A stretch of 64,000 nucleotides of DNA from Paramoeba atlantica (taxonomy: Eukaryota; Discosea), in assembly GCA_977017575.1 (NCBI GenBank), contig CDRNVI010000043.1, forward strand, positions 434,001 through 498,000, read 5' to 3'. The notes beneath the pieces were generated by a model, which saw nothing but the letters and a program-made list of their open reading frames with translations, searched no databases and was not told where the DNA came from. Both the position numbers and the translations under genes were made by a program. Below are positions 29,275 to 38,870 of the stretch, in pieces (positions within the stretch are counted from its first letter, which is position 1; each line of letters opens with the position of its first letter).

Positions 29275-31398
29275 TTAAAGACTAAGTGGTCGTAATTCAT
29301 GAGTCCTATTACGAGAAAACACCACACTGGAGACAAACACTCCAATTGCAATGGACAATGCGACGGTCATGACAGAAATAGCGAACGGTCCCCCAGTTTC
29401 TGCCCCTACGATAGACATTGTGGCTCCTCGAACTCCGAGACCCCCGGGCACTAAAAGCAAAATACCGTTCAATACGGGGATAATGCTTGGGCGCTTCTTG
29501 TAGATGGCGTACAGATTGCCGAGGGTCGCAATGACAAACGCCGAACAGGTTGTTGCAATCTCAGGTGAGCAACGCATTTCGCATAACATATGAACTGCGA
29601 ATCCTACGGTAGAAACCACAATCTGAATCGGCAATTGTTTAAATGAGCTATTCAAAAGAATGCCGAAACACAGTGCAAGTATCGGAAAAAGTGCCAAAGC
29701 CACAAGAGGGAGGTCTACGGAGACCACGACATGAGGATGTATATGAAGATTGGCAGTCTCCGCCCAAGCGAGTTGTGATCCGATCGTTATTCCAATGGCA
29801 TACAGGATTACCTTGAACATAGCATAAACCATGCGTGTTGTACCCGTTACTATTTGTCCCTGTGAAAGTTCCATGACTGATGTGGTCAGAGATAGACCAG
29901 GAAGAAGCCACACCATACTTCCAAGCACACTGGGATAAAAGGCAACTTTGTCTGTCACATAGACTTGGATCAAGCGGACGGCCGCGGCACAAATAATTGT
30001 GCTAAAAAATCCCCCAAGCTGATTAAGTTTTGGTGTAATTTTAGCCTCGATACGTTGGTCCATGATTCCAACGAACAACCCGAGACCTGAAGCAAATACT
30101 GCATCCTCCCAACTTCCACCGAACAAAGCGAGTGTGCTTACCCCTCCTGCAAATATGAAGGCCAACAGCGTGACCCACAAAGCCCAAGGGTCATTTTTCA
30201 TCATAATGCGGTCGAGCTCTTGAATACCTTCCTGAAGTCCCTCGCCCACGTACGTCCCCTCCGCACAATTTCGCGCAATGTCATCAATTTTCTCTAGCTT
30301 CGCAAGGTTGTATCCCCCGGTGGTATCGACAAACATGGTTTCATTCGCCCCATGGGTGCCAAACGTAACCAAAACATGGTTGGGCATGGTCTTAAACGTG
30401 GACGGAAGACCCAGCCCCTCGGAGGCCAGTCGCAGACTCTCATCCACGTGGTGGGCGGGACACCCGTAGAGCTGGTACAGCTGCGCCATTCGAATCAGGA
30501 AGTCCTCTTTTCGGACAATCTCGACGGCATCGTTCATGGTGATCGGGCGGTGCATTGCGGCGACCAGGGCGCGGGGGCTTAAGCTGGGGGGGTAGGACTC
30601 GAGGTAACCCCCGGGGTGCTGTTGTTGCATCGCACTCATGCGTTGGGCCTCTCCCAGGTCGAGTTGAAGAGAGGGGAGGGACATGCGGTCGTGTGGCATG
30701 GTATCGGCGCGGTTTCGAGGGGTGGGAGGCTCGTAGGAGTGGGGCATCGGCGAGGACATGGGAGAGGCCATAGCGATCTCTGGTTTTTCCTCGGACTGGC
30801 AAGGGGAGGGCGTCGCGGGTAAGGATTCAGAACTTCGTAGTCCGCTGGTCTCAGGGGTGGAGGAGGGTAGAGGGGGGCTAGTGGGGTCCGTGCTACATGC
30901 GGGCTGGAGGAGAGAGGTCGGTCCGTGTTCATCTGGGGTGTCAGGGAGACTTTCCATAGTTGGCGTGTGTGGAGGACTTCGAATGTAGCTGTGCCCTGCT
31001 GCGTGCAAATGGTTGGCATAGGGTGAAGCGACCGGAGGAGAGTCCGCCTCGTGCCTGCCGTCGAGCATTCGAAGAGAATTGGGTGAGGCCATGGAGTTTG
31101 GCTGTGCATAGAAATTTGAGAAACTGCCTTGGCGTCCAGGGGATTGTGGCATGGCGTAACTGGAGGTGCCCATGACGGGCCTCGTCTGTAAGAGTTCGAA
31201 AGGTGCGGCTGGTGATTGGCCTTTAAGAAGGCTCAACGATGGACTTTTGCGCTTTTTAGAGGAAGTGGACTTATTGGTTTTCGAAGACCCGTTTTTCTCT
31301 ACGGGGAGATCAGCGACACTAGGGGACGGGCTAATGCCAAATGAAGCGACCTCAGACTGCGAAGAAATCTTCTTTTTTGAAGATGCAAGAGTCATCAA
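29275..31398 (-). CDS. ThrE/Prm10-type membrane transporter
   Basis: A 707-residue protein. Residues 1-270 are Ser/Pro-rich and disordered. From about 280 the ThrE domain begins (AVEIVRKEDFLIRMAQLYQLYGCPAHHVDESL), followed by about ten hydrophobic segments in the family's 5+5 arrangement (PWALWVTLLAFIFAGGVS ... LLLVPGGLGVRGA). Bacterial ThrE exports threonine and serine; yeast Prm10 is the closest eukaryotic type, with unknown substrate. The location is unknown because no signal peptide is seen. The GC-rich N-terminal part switches from C-ending to G/T-ending codons near 30,480. Confidence 0.88.
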   Translation of the reverse strand: MMTLASSKKKISSQSEVASFGISPSPSVADLPVEKNGSSKTNKSTSSKKRKSPSLSLLKGQSPAAPFELLQTRPVMGTSSYAMPQSPGRQGSFSNFYAQPNSMASPNSLRMLDGRHEADSPPVASPYANHLHAAGHSYIRSPPHTPTMESLPDTPDEHGPTSLLQPACSTDPTSPPLPSSTPETSGLRSSESLPATPSPCQSEEKPEIAMASPMSSPMPHSYEPPTPRNRADTMPHDRMSLPSLQLDLGEAQRMSAMQQQHPGGYLESYPPSLSPRALVAAMHRPITMNDAVEIVRKEDFLIRMAQLYQLYGCPAHHVDESLRLASEGLGLPSTFKTMPNHVLVTFGTHGANETMFVDTTGGYNLAKLEKIDDIARNCAEGTYVGEGLQEGIQELDRIMMKNDPWALWVTLLAFIFAGGVSTLALFGGSWEDAVFASGLGLFVGIMDQRIEAKITPKLNQLGGFFSTIICAAAVRLIQVYVTDKVAFYPSVLGSMVWLLPGLSLTTSVMELSQGQIVTGTTRMVYAMFKVILYAIGITIGSQLAWAETANLHIHPHVVVSVDLPLVALALFPILALCFGILLNSSFKQLPIQIVVSTVGFAVHMLCEMRCSPEIATTCSAFVIATLGNLYAIYKKRPSIIPVLNGILLLVPGGLGVRGATMSIVGAETGGPFAISVMTVALSIAIGVFVSSVVFSRNRTHELRPLSL

Positions 31399-31751
31399 TT
31401 GCGAGATTCACGACTCTCTGGATCAAAACTGTGTCAATGCGAAGCTCCCACGAAGCATCCAGCCGAATAGGGAGTTAAATCTATAGAAATGAAACTGAAA
31501 TCTATTGAAAACAACTTATTCCTATTTTTATAACATAGCTAGTGTACGACTTTTTGACATCAAATAATGAATGATTGTTTACAATACTGGGTCTTTCCTT
31601 CCAATATGCTATAAAGACTATTTACAGAGATTTCCAATGCCGTACAGACGTTTTAAAAGTGGTACACATGTTGTAGTTAGTGATAGTTCAAGACACTGTC
31701 TTTAGATACATGTGGGTGATCAATAGTTTATAACTAATAATTTTAAGACTT
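31399..31751. other. Intergenic region, no gene seen
   Basis: AT-rich spacer of about 350 bases between the CCCH protein stop and the transporter start. No structure recognised. Confidence 0.4.
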
Positions 31752-32831
31752 TCAAGAGCCAATAAGCGGATAATCAAGTTTATGTCTTAATTTTCGTATA
31801 ATGAATAAGTTCCCTTCCTGTCTTTTGGCACGTGCGAGGACTCTTTCCTGCATTTGCATGTTAGCAGGCGATATTTTACCTCCTTTCTTGAGGAAAGGTC
31901 GAACCAATTCTTTCTGATGGGTGCGCATATAGGGAATGACTTGTAGCTTGCTTTTCTTTTGCATTTTCTTGAGCTTGTTCTTTATTTTCATTTTTTGTGA
32001 TTGAATTCTTTTTCTATTTGGTAGAAGAGCCTTGGATGTATTTTTCGTTTTATTTGGATTTAGCGGCGGGGGTTTAAGAAATATTCTTAACGCTTCTATT
32101 TGATTCGTCTTCGCAGTAAGTCCGTCCTTTTCCTTATTGTGTGTAGAATGCTTCGCCTTCTTCTTTGTTCGCTTTTTCTTTTTAGTCGGTCGCGGGCCGC
32201 TCCTTCCAATTCCAAGGAGGTGTACCATTGAAACATTCTGTGGGGTTGGAAGCGGGGGTATGGATGGGACCGTTTTTGGTACATCATCAACTTTAGTACT
32301 CGACTTTGCTTGCCCCTTCAGCACTACTTGAGTCTTCTTGTCATTTGAATGACCACTTGCATTTGAGTCTAAAACAGGAACAGGAACAGAAACAAGTTTT
32401 GGAGGATGGAACAAGCGACACGAAGAATTAGCGCACGCCACTCCGTATGGGCAATTAGGATGTTTTTTCGTGCATTTGGTGTTGCGGCACCATTTCCCAA
32501 AAGGACATGGATCACAAGAAAGATTGGGACTTGAGTCAACATAGACGAAGTCTGGCCCTTTCTTTGTCTGTGGCTCTCTGCCTACAACCACAAGAGAGTT
32601 CGTTTTATTTTCCTTTGACGCCAAAGTAGGGTGACTAAACGCGCAATCGGGATCGCGGCAACTTTCGCCACGGAGGCACAGGGGATGTTGTAAGCGACAA
32701 TGAGTATCGGTACATCGGCTTCCCTGGGGGCAAGGAGGGGTAGTGGAGGATGTGCGATACCACCAGGCGGGAACATCTGGCATACGAACTTTCACCTCCT
32801 TACGAGCAGCTTTGGGGGACCCTATCGTCAT
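31752..32831 (-). CDS. CCCH-type zinc-finger protein
   Basis: A 359-residue protein when started at ATG 32831. Four short C-x5-C-x4-C-x3-H fingers occur in two pairs: CPQGSRCTDTHCRLQH and CLRGESCRDPDCAFSH, then CPFGKWCRNTKCTKKH and CPYGVACANSSCRLFH. Such tandem fingers bind RNA (Nab2/ZC3H14-like spacing) and often poly(A). The middle is basic (KKKKRTKKKAKHS) and the C-terminus is a Lys/Arg-rich helix, so nuclear location is likely. The frame is open 41 codons further upstream, but a pyrimidine stretch with AG (ctcttgctttgttcgtatgcAG) falls inside it and favours the later start. Confidence 0.8.
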   Translation of the reverse strand: MTIGSPKAARKEVKVRMPDVPAWWYRTSSTTPPCPQGSRCTDTHCRLQHPLCLRGESCRDPDCAFSHPTLASKENKTNSLVVVGREPQTKKGPDFVYVDSSPNLSCDPCPFGKWCRNTKCTKKHPNCPYGVACANSSCRLFHPPKLVSVPVPVLDSNASGHSNDKKTQVVLKGQAKSSTKVDDVPKTVPSIPPLPTPQNVSMVHLLGIGRSGPRPTKKKKRTKKKAKHSTHNKEKDGLTAKTNQIEALRIFLKPPPLNPNKTKNTSKALLPNRKRIQSQKMKIKNKLKKMQKKSKLQVIPYMRTHQKELVRPFLKKGGKISPANMQMQERVLARAKRQEGNLFIIRKLRHKLDYPLIGS

Positions 32832-33349
32832 TACGCACGTTATGAGCTGTCGGCAAGATTCCTTCCATGGCCTGTTTGACTCAACTCGAGCTGCATACGA
32901 ACAAAGCAAGAGCGGAAGCCTTCTCCGCCATGTGCCTACACAAAGATTTGACATGAACCTATTGATCCAAATATTTCACAGTTCTATTGCTTTTTAACCA
33001 GATTAAAACTGGCATACATTTTTTAAAAATATTTCAGAAATACATGTATGCAATGTATGTCATGCTAGAGGTACATGCTTTATACATTCAACTCTGTACA
33101 ATGCAACTTCTAGTACACTGAGATAGAGTACAATACTTTATGCATGGTATAGTATTGAACTTTCCTAACCGAAGTTGTATGTGACGTGTCGTACAAAGAG
33201 ATGCATGTACACTTGCTTGTATTCCGTAGACTAGAAAACAGAACCTCAGAAAAACGTCTATCTATTGCAGAGTTCAACAAATAAACATCTATCTATCACT
33301 GAGCGCCTGACACTTCCTGTATCACAATTTGCTAGGAACCAGATCACAT
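32832..33349. other. Intergenic region, no gene seen
   Basis: About 500 AT-rich bases with short repeats of ctatctatca/ctatctattg near 33258-33298. Nothing else identified. Confidence 0.4.
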
Positions 33350-34672
33350 CTACCTATTAATATTCGTTAGGAAGGAAATCTGTATTTTTGCACGCTCCTC
33401 CAAGAAACCATGATACAAATCAAGATACCCTTCATAATGCTCCGAAAGAAGAGCCCCCGACCACCCATACAAACCATCCCCTCCTTCCTGCGCTCTTCTC
33501 CTTCCACCCTCCCCACTCCCCCCCATCCCCGTCTCCGCCTCCTCCCTTGCACTACTCGGCAGCGACCAAAACGCGTTCTCCTCCACAAACCCCGAACCCA
33601 CCCCACCCCTTCCCCCCTCCCTCCCCACCTCCCTCTCTAGAAACCCTTTCCCTCCCCCGCTCCTCCGCACCCTTCCCTGGGACTCCGCACGTCCTCCCCG
33701 TGAACCCCCCTCCCCCTCCCCCTGTTCCCCCACCCCTCCCGTTCCCCCACGGCGCCTACGGGAGCACACCGTGGGGTCGTGGTACCGCGGGGGGTGACGA
33801 CCACCACCACGGCCAACACGACGGTTCCCCGGGGTCGCACTCGCGTCCCGGTCCCGCATGGAGTCCCCGAGCGGGGGGCGGGGCTCGGGGGAGCCGCACG
33901 GTCCCCGGACACTGTAGGTGTGGCGACCGGGGGGGAGGGGGGGATGCGACCCGACGAGTCCCGTACGACTCCCGGTACTCCGGGCGTTTGAAAGGGGTGG
34001 GGTCGGGTCGAGGGGTCCGGGGGGAGGGGGACTGCCGGGTTTGAGGTCCGACGGGCGGGGGTAGGTGAAACGGGAACGAGGTCCCGGGAAGGTACGGGTG
34101 AGGGGGTCGGGGAGGGGAGGGGAGGGGTGGGGGTAGGGGTAGGGGTAGAGGAGGGGGGAGATGGAGCGTGGGGGGAGGCTGGGGTGTCGGGGAAAAGGGG
34201 GGGAGGGGGTATGTGTAGGGGAGGGGAAAGGGGGGGAGGAGAGGGGGTTGGGTGTGGGTAGGGTGTGGTGGTGGTGTCGTCTTGTGGGGTCAGGGGAAGG
34301 GGTTTGAAGGAGTAGAGTATCGAGTTTGTGCATCATGGTGGTAAATTTGTTTTCAAGAGAGTCAAGGCGCTGATTTAAGGTAACGGTCTGGGGTCCTTGA
34401 CCACGGACACTACTCGCCTCGGCCCCATTCCGCGCGCTGAGGTGCGTGTCTGTGGTGTTCCGCGTGTGGACTTGATTCAGAGGAATGTGCGAAGCAACCA
34501 AAGGCTTTTGCTCACTCAGCACGAGAGAAGCACTCTTTGTGTCTAATATTTCTTCTCTGGCTACATCAGAATGTACAACAGTTCGCATTGATACATTGCG
34601 CGTATGTTGAGGGAAAGCTTCCCGCAAAGTTCTTAGATTACGTTCTTTTACAGATGACGCATCGTCAGACAT
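33350..34672 (-). CDS. Low-complexity Pro-rich then Gly/Arg-rich protein
   Basis: A 440-residue frame. Residues 1-120 are ordinary and include a short heptad-like stretch (LNQRLDSLENKFTTMMHKLDTLLLQ) that could oligomerise. Residues 125-290 are dominated by Pro, and 290-400 by Gly, Arg and Glu. The last 40 residues are ordinary again (SGALLSEHYEGYLDLYHGFLEERAKIQ). The change matches a sharp strand switch in the DNA at about 33,760, with plus-strand C-runs to the left and G-runs to the right. The frame is open across 800 bases of near-homopolymer sequence, which argues for selection, but the middle may be a composition product rather than a domain. Function unknown. Confidence 0.6.
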   Translation of the reverse strand: MSDDASSVKERNLRTLREAFPQHTRNVSMRTVVHSDVAREEILDTKSASLVLSEQKPLVASHIPLNQVHTRNTTDTHLSARNGAEASSVRGQGPQTVTLNQRLDSLENKFTTMMHKLDTLLLQTPSPDPTRRHHHHTLPTPNPLSSPPFPSPTHTPSPPFPRHPSLPPRSISPLLYPYPYPHPSPPLPDPLTRTFPGPRSRFTYPRPSDLKPGSPPPPGPLDPTPPLSNARSTGSRTGLVGSHPPLPPGRHTYSVRGPCGSPEPRPPLGDSMRDRDASATPGNRRVGRGGGRHPPRYHDPTVCSRRRRGGTGGVGEQGEGEGGSRGGRAESQGRVRRSGGGKGFLEREVGREGGRGGVGSGFVEENAFWSLPSSAREEAETGMGGSGEGGRRRAQEGGDGLYGWSGALLSEHYEGYLDLYHGFLEERAKIQISFLTNINR

Positions 34673-34778
34673 GAGATAAGAAGAAATATTCGTACTTTCT
34701 AAAAATCAATGTAGTAGCATTATTCATGCTTGAACTGAGTTATTCTATTAAAATAATTTTGCCGTGGTTGTATAACTA

Positions 34779-35078
34779 CACCCCCTTTCATTAATAATGA
34801 TAATTGGAAAAACATTTTCACCTCGGACTGTTAAAATTACTCAAAAAATGATCAAAAACATTTCATTCCATCGTTACTCCTCCATGTCACCTCGAGGTTT
34901 TTTCCATCATCTCTTTAATCTTGTCTTGTTTTTTCCCTTCGTAGACAAAGAATCATCCTACACAGATGTATGTTTGTTTCTGATCACCCCTTATTGCGTT
35001 CGTAAATAACGATAATGATAATAATAATAATCTCAGAAAAATTATTATTATCATTATCGTTATTTATGAGAGGGGGTG
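34779..35078. mobile_element. TA-flanked MITE (300 bp)
   Basis: The left end CACCCCCTTTCATTAATAAT and the inverse right end (ttatttatgagagggggtg) abut TA on both sides (34777-34778, 35079-35080). The right half contains a long perfect-like foldback of ataacgataatgataat at about 35004-35066. No coding capacity. Confidence 0.75.
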
Positions 35079-35668
35079 TACCGCTCTACCCTCGATTAGT
35101 GAAAAAAAAGTGAACAAAAACGGTGAAAATATGAAGAGAAACACAGTAATATAATAGAAGAAAAAAATATAAAAGCGGGCCCCGGTGGTCCAAAACTAAA
35201 AAAAAAATTGAAAAAAACGGGGGTCTAGGGGGGGGTCCATGAGGGGGGGGCATACGTCGCTATTTTTTTTTGGCATTTTTTGTTTTCCAAAATCGAGCGC
35301 AGGGAAGTGGTAGAGTAGGCCGCGGCGATGACTTTCCACCCCCCCCCCACCTGGGGGTACCCCCCCTGGTACGCGCAGGAGGGATCCGACAAGGTGAAAA
35401 TTTCCGAAATTTTTGGGATGACAAAAAAAAAATTGACCCAAAGAAAAGAAAAATATTTTTTTTCCAAAATCGACTCCTAAAACGTATTTTAAGAGTTTTG
35501 GACCTCAGCTACCATTTTACAAAGTTTTTTTCCACAGATTCGCCTCCCACCACTACTGGCAAGGCATCAAAGACGGCCCAAATTTGGATTAAGATTTCAC
35601 AATTTTTGGCGGAAGATCGCGCTTTTTCACCCAAAAAACTAGATTATTCATGATCTTTTGGCGATTTT
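35079..35668. other. Spacer rich in G, C and A runs
   Basis: Long homopolymer runs (ccccccccc, gggggggg, aaaaaaaaa) alternate with gene-free sequence, like decayed element ends. Open stretches here are low-complexity and not credible as genes. Confidence 0.4.
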
Positions 35669-35781
35669 TCTTTTTTAGGCTCTTCGTTAAACGCGGTGGT
35701 AGTTTTCAACGTGAAGCGCGCATCATGGATGACTTCTAAGTTGAAAACAACTACCGCGTTTAACGAAGAGACTAAAAAAGA
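35669..35781. mobile_element. Small foldback element (113 bp), second copy
   Basis: Same family as 9054-9161: arms begin TCTTTTTTAGGCTCTTCG with the core GTTAAACGCGGTGGTAG and surround a spacer of about 25 bases. It is less diverged between arms than the first copy. It lies 110 bases past the stop of the LRR gene. Confidence 0.75.
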
Positions 35782-35893
35782 TATTCATACTTGACCGAAC
35801 ATAAAATATACGCGGTGGAAGAGATGAACTAGTAGAACCATACTTCGACCGAAAGTGGCAAAAGTGTAAATTACCCCCCCACCACCTGAAAAC

Positions 35894-36667
35894 TTACAAC
35901 ATGACATTGGCCGGTGTGACATGCGGTATGGTTCCGTTAATTTTATTGTGTCTGAGATCCAAACTCCACAATGGTGAAGGCAATTCGCGCACATCAACAA
36001 CGCCTTCGAATTTGTTGTTGTGTAATGAAAGAATTGCGAGGTTCTTGGGCAGGTGCTTCAGTATCAGCTCGCCAGAAAACTGATTACGATGTGCTTGAAA
36101 TTCTAAGAGTTCTGGCGGGAGACACTGCAACGTGAGTACCCCACAAAGTAGATTATTGCTCACGTTAATCGCTTTCAAAAGGGGTGGAAATGCGTCAGCG
36201 TCTATACTTCCTGTAAATTCGTTAGCAGAAACGCTGAAAAGTGACAATGTTTGGGGTAGATTCCCACAGCTAATATTTCCTTGAAAGGAATTGCTTCTAC
36301 AATAAAATGTAGACAGGACACGCGGAAGCACCTCCCACTCCACGATTCCACTAAAACGATTGCCCTGTATGTCAATGACCTCCACCGTATCCGGCAGATA
36401 TTGCCACAAGAGAGGTCCAGCAAAACCGATAAGAATCCATTGAATAGATTGTACTAATCTATGCTTCGTACATAAAACTCCTTTCCAAGAACAAGCGTCG
36501 ATATCTGTATTCCAGGACTCGTGCGGGTTTTCAATTTTATGTGTAAATCTTGCCAAATCGTACTCAGTAGGAAGCGTTGCACCTCGCAACCGTCCCACTC
36601 TGCTACTGTTTTCCATTATAGGGGGCAGACCTTTCAAAGTAAAAATCCAGACTATCAAAAGCCACAT
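35894..36667 (-). CDS. Secreted or anchored leucine-rich-repeat protein (family member 1)
   Basis: A 257-residue protein. The N-terminal hydrophobic segment MWLLIVWIFTLKGL can be a signal peptide or anchor. A cap follows (LPTEYDLARFTHKIENPHESW...CSWKGVLC), then about seven LRRs of the form LP-x-x-L-x-x-L-x-L-x-x-N-x-F-x-G, about 22-23 residues each (e.g. LPKNLAILSLHNNKFEGV). The cap W-x-G-V-x-C and the G in each repeat resemble plant-specific LRRs; similar proteins are abundant on kinetoplastid surfaces (established for some families). No kinase or second membrane segment. Paralogues lie at 47371 and 58475, the latter sharing the cap closely. Confidence 0.82.
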   Translation of the reverse strand: MWLLIVWIFTLKGLPPIMENSSRVGRLRGATLPTEYDLARFTHKIENPHESWNTDIDACSWKGVLCTKHRLVQSIQWILIGFAGPLLWQYLPDTVEVIDIQGNRFSGIVEWEVLPRVLSTFYCRSNSFQGNISCGNLPQTLSLFSVSANEFTGSIDADAFPPLLKAINVSNNLLCGVLTLQCLPPELLEFQAHRNQFSGELILKHLPKNLAILSLHNNKFEGVVDVRELPSPLWSLDLRHNKINGTIPHVTPANVML

Positions 36668-36810
36668 GAGTTCAAATTAATCCTATATCACCATATTTCG
36701 AAATGATCTACATGTGCACAGTATAAATTCTATTTTACATACTGTAAAATGCTAGCAGAGCAGAAAAACTTCGAATCAGATGCTCTGCGTCTGGAACTTC
36801 AGCAACCTAT

Positions 36811-38541
36811 TCACAAAGGACAAGAACAGCCCATCATGCAATGACGAATGATGGCGCGCATGTACGCGTCCATGAAATGGTCTAGAGGTGTGATCTCCGA
36901 TACCTTTTGTGACAATGATTGGAAAACTTCTTCCGAATCCGATGTAGTATGATACGGTATACCGGAGATCGAAAGCAAATGAAATGTGCCAAAAAATTCA
37001 AAAGACCTCATCAAAGGAGCCATCTCAGGGATCAATAACTCTTGCGGCGTGGCACTTGAGACTCGTCGACAGCGTGCTGGAGAGCTTCTCGTACTCCCAG
37101 CGGGACTGACATCGTTTGAGTCATTTAGGACAGAGTCAGAAATTAGTGAATATGTCACGCGCTTGTGTTTTTCCAGATCACTCCAAAACCACGTTGACAC
37201 TTTGCGGCGAGCTTCCTCCGCGGCTCCTACAATAGTTTCTCGAGCATTGTCGATCGCATTTAACGTGTCCCGAATCAGTTGCCTAGGAGTGTTGTGTCCC
37301 ATGGCGATTCGTGGAAATAAGTCCCCACGGTAGACAAAATGGTGAAAATAGCATGACGCGTTCATAGACTTCACATAGTCACGGAGCCTGTGGTTTCCGA
37401 TCATGGGTGTTCCTGCAGTGACACAGTACAGTTTACCGTAGAGCTCATCAAAATGACGGGAGAGAAGGTGAACCGTCGCCAAGGCAGCGATTGCACCGCC
37501 CAGTGAGTGTCCACAGTAAACTACGGTAAAACCGTCGCGTGCCCAATCGAGTACTTCGGGAATCACCACACGATTGGCTTCGGCCAGGAATCCGCTGTGC
37601 ACTTTGTACCGAGGACGCAGACTTATGCTGTGACAAACCCCAGGGGTGTCTCCTACACAAGGCCTTGCCATACGAACATGCGCCCGACTGATTTGCATAT
37701 CTGTCAGACCCGTGCGTGCGTCATGGGTTCCTGGAAACGCAACATAACGAATACGACCCGGTGACTCAAACACAGAGTAACGTTGACTCGTAGAAATCAC
37801 CCGGAGTTTTGTGGAGGCGGGAAGAGCATGGTGAAGGAGGCATAGCTCTGGGTAGCGCGGGTACTCGTAGCACATGCCGGCACAGATGAGAGATAACGTA
37901 AGAATGCGGTTTACCTTCGGATCTGGAACCAAATTTGCGGTATACAACGTCGGTGGGGGAGTGCGCAGCCGGACATGTGTGTCATTTGAGGTCCCTGTAA
38001 TCGACCTTGAAAGCTTCTTCATTTTCCACCAGGGCTCATTTTCTTCGTACGGTACATCTACGACCCGGTCATCATAGGGTGTGAGTGGGATCGTCGGGAG
38101 GAGGCACTCAGGACATGTCGCAGAGTACGAAAGCGAGGGACAAAGTTCTCGTTGCACACAGCATTTTCCTGCGTCACATACTTCCAACAGAAGCAATAAT
38201 CCACTTTGAGGTGTATCACACAGAGCATGATCGTACATGAGCAGACGCGAGAGACTTTCTCGCATTGCACACCGATCGCAGACATGGGCCGGACTGGCAG
38301 TGATGCCAAGAGAGGTGTACCTAGCGCGAGAGCGACAAGCCGCACACACGGCTTTCATACATCGGGCACAGTGATTTCTTTGTCGATAACTTCGTGTGCA
38401 GACGCTGCAAGATAAGCAAGTACAGCGTCCGACGGTATTGAGACACGTATTGCATTGCATTCTCGTCATGTCGCGCTGCGGAGAACGGGAACCAAGTGAA
38501 AGAAGATCCATTTTCCGTACAGCATAAAATAAATTTCCCAT
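36811..38541 (-). CDS. Class-3 lipase with N-terminal zinc-finger region
   Basis: A 576-residue protein. Residues 27-95 hold about fourteen Cys in CxxC pairs (CNTCLNTVGRCTCLSC, CARCMKAVCAAC, CDRC), a double zinc-ribbon or FYVE-like module that may bind membranes or proteins. The lipase domain spans roughly residues 220-420: a beta strand with YVAFPGT, then VHSGFLAEA, the nucleophile elbow GHSLGG at about residue 345, and RGDLFPRI with the probable acid. Such enzymes release fatty acids from lipids. No signal peptide, so intracellular. The C-terminal catalytic His is not certain by eye (HHFVYRGD or LISGIPYHTTS). Confidence 0.82.
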   Translation of the reverse strand: MGNLFYAVRKMDLLSLGSRSPQRDMTRMQCNTCLNTVGRCTCLSCSVCTRSYRQRNHCARCMKAVCAACRSRARYTSLGITASPAHVCDRCAMRESLSRLLMYDHALCDTPQSGLLLLLEVCDAGKCCVQRELCPSLSYSATCPECLLPTIPLTPYDDRVVDVPYEENEPWWKMKKLSRSITGTSNDTHVRLRTPPPTLYTANLVPDPKVNRILTLSLICAGMCYEYPRYPELCLLHHALPASTKLRVISTSQRYSVFESPGRIRYVAFPGTHDARTGLTDMQISRAHVRMARPCVGDTPGVCHSISLRPRYKVHSGFLAEANRVVIPEVLDWARDGFTVVYCGHSLGGAIAALATVHLLSRHFDELYGKLYCVTAGTPMIGNHRLRDYVKSMNASCYFHHFVYRGDLFPRIAMGHNTPRQLIRDTLNAIDNARETIVGAAEEARRKVSTWFWSDLEKHKRVTYSLISDSVLNDSNDVSPAGSTRSSPARCRRVSSATPQELLIPEMAPLMRSFEFFGTFHLLSISGIPYHTTSDSEEVFQSLSQKVSEITPLDHFMDAYMRAIIRHCMMGCSCPL

Positions 38542-38870
38542 AAAACCAACTTTACGAACGGTAATGTTTCAAAGTCAAACCTTGGCCCCTACAGGGTAAC
38601 ATTCTAAAATGAAATCATTAGAAATAAAGAGACGCATTCCAGCGAATCTTAGCTTATCTACCACTGTTGTGATCCGGACGAAAAAAAATATTTCAGAATC
38701 TCAACGGTAAGGTAATTCTTAAAGATATTACCATCTCCGTTGTGATCGACAATATATCTGTAACTGCAGAAATTCAAAGCTCATTACTGTGTCTACCTTT
38801 TGTAGCATCATACGAATGCGAAAAAAAGAAGTACTCTTTCGAAGAACATCTTGCAAAATACATCTCCCCA

